A stretch of 6,132 bases of DNA from Microbacteriaceae bacterium (GTDB taxonomy: Bacteria; Actinomycetota; Actinomycetes; Actinomycetales; Microbacteriaceae), in assembly GCA_022701925.1 (NCBI GenBank), contig JAKONM010000348.1, positions 1 through 6,132 of the forward strand, written 5' to 3'. Shown here piece by piece: positions 6,060 to 6,132 of this stretch. The notes beneath the pieces were generated by a model. It did not search any database, was not told the DNA's origin, and saw only the letters and a program-made list of their open reading frames with translations. Numbering within the stretch: the first letter of the stretch is position 1; each line of letters opens with the position of its first letter. The translations under genes and the position numbers were made by a program.

Positions 6060-6132
6060 GTGACGAGACGACCCGCGCCCCTGCCCGACGCGCTGCAGGA
6101 CGCGGCCTTCAGCGTGCACCAGGGCGACGCCT
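6060..6132 (+). CDS. 5' end of a gene, product unidentified, cut off by window edge
   Basis: GTG at 6060 opens a frame of 24 codons to the window edge, reading MTRRPAPLPDALQDAAFSVH and then QGDA. This N-terminus (basic residues, then PxPLPxxLxxxxFxV) reminds me of actinobacterial proteins related to AbiEi-like antitoxins or DUF559 nuclease-like proteins, which often begin this way before a winged-helix-like region. That is recall, not a search result. There is no clear Shine-Dalgarno site. An in-frame GTG at 6039 would add seven residues (MARQRAD), so the start is uncertain. Confidence 0.5.
   Translation, partial: MTRRPAPLPDALQDAAFSVHQGDA

Noticed and set aside
1..6132. CRISPR array, insertion sequence, integrase or attachment site
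   Set aside because: No regularly spaced long repeats, transposase-like coding sequence or terminal inverted repeats are visible.

Overview
The window is very GC-rich, third codon positions are almost always G or C, and stops are TGA. Together with the gene families present, this points to an actinobacterium. Microbacteriaceae is the best guess, from memory of similar small proteins and operon layouts; no database search was possible.

Layout, left to right. Positions 1-5379 carry a three-gene block on the minus strand, read from right to left. First comes a TetR-family repressor (4801-5379). Next is a large MMPL/RND-type exporter (1869-4682) with an extra C-terminal domain of about 200 residues. 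Last is a YhgE/Pip-family ABC-2-like membrane protein (1-1872), whose C-terminus is cut off by the window edge. The exporter and YhgE genes overlap by 4 bases (ATGA), and each has a good Shine-Dalgarno site 8 nt before its start. The 118-bp gap between tetR and the exporter gene contains no TA dinucleotide, so no ordinary -10 box. This favours co-transcription from the promoter in front of tetR.

An exact 16-bp direct repeat, itself an imperfect palindrome, occurs twice with a 20-bp period over the tetR start. It brackets a TAnnnT -10 box and looks like a double TetR operator. The tetR start is a GTG without a Shine-Dalgarno site, which suggests a leaderless mRNA. The picture is a self-repressing export operon.

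On the plus strand, 5522-5767 encodes an 81-residue single-span membrane protein of unknown function, followed by a strong hairpin (5789-5819). After about 240 bp of unexplained intergenic DNA, the start of another plus-strand gene appears at 6060 and runs off the window.

The most interesting signal is the tail of the MMPL protein. It reads like an ABC-transporter nucleotide-binding domain whose Walker A, signature, Walker B glutamate and H-loop residues have all been lost. It is fused to a proton-driven exporter and translationally coupled to an ABC-2-like permease. It could be a structural adaptor linking the two membrane proteins.
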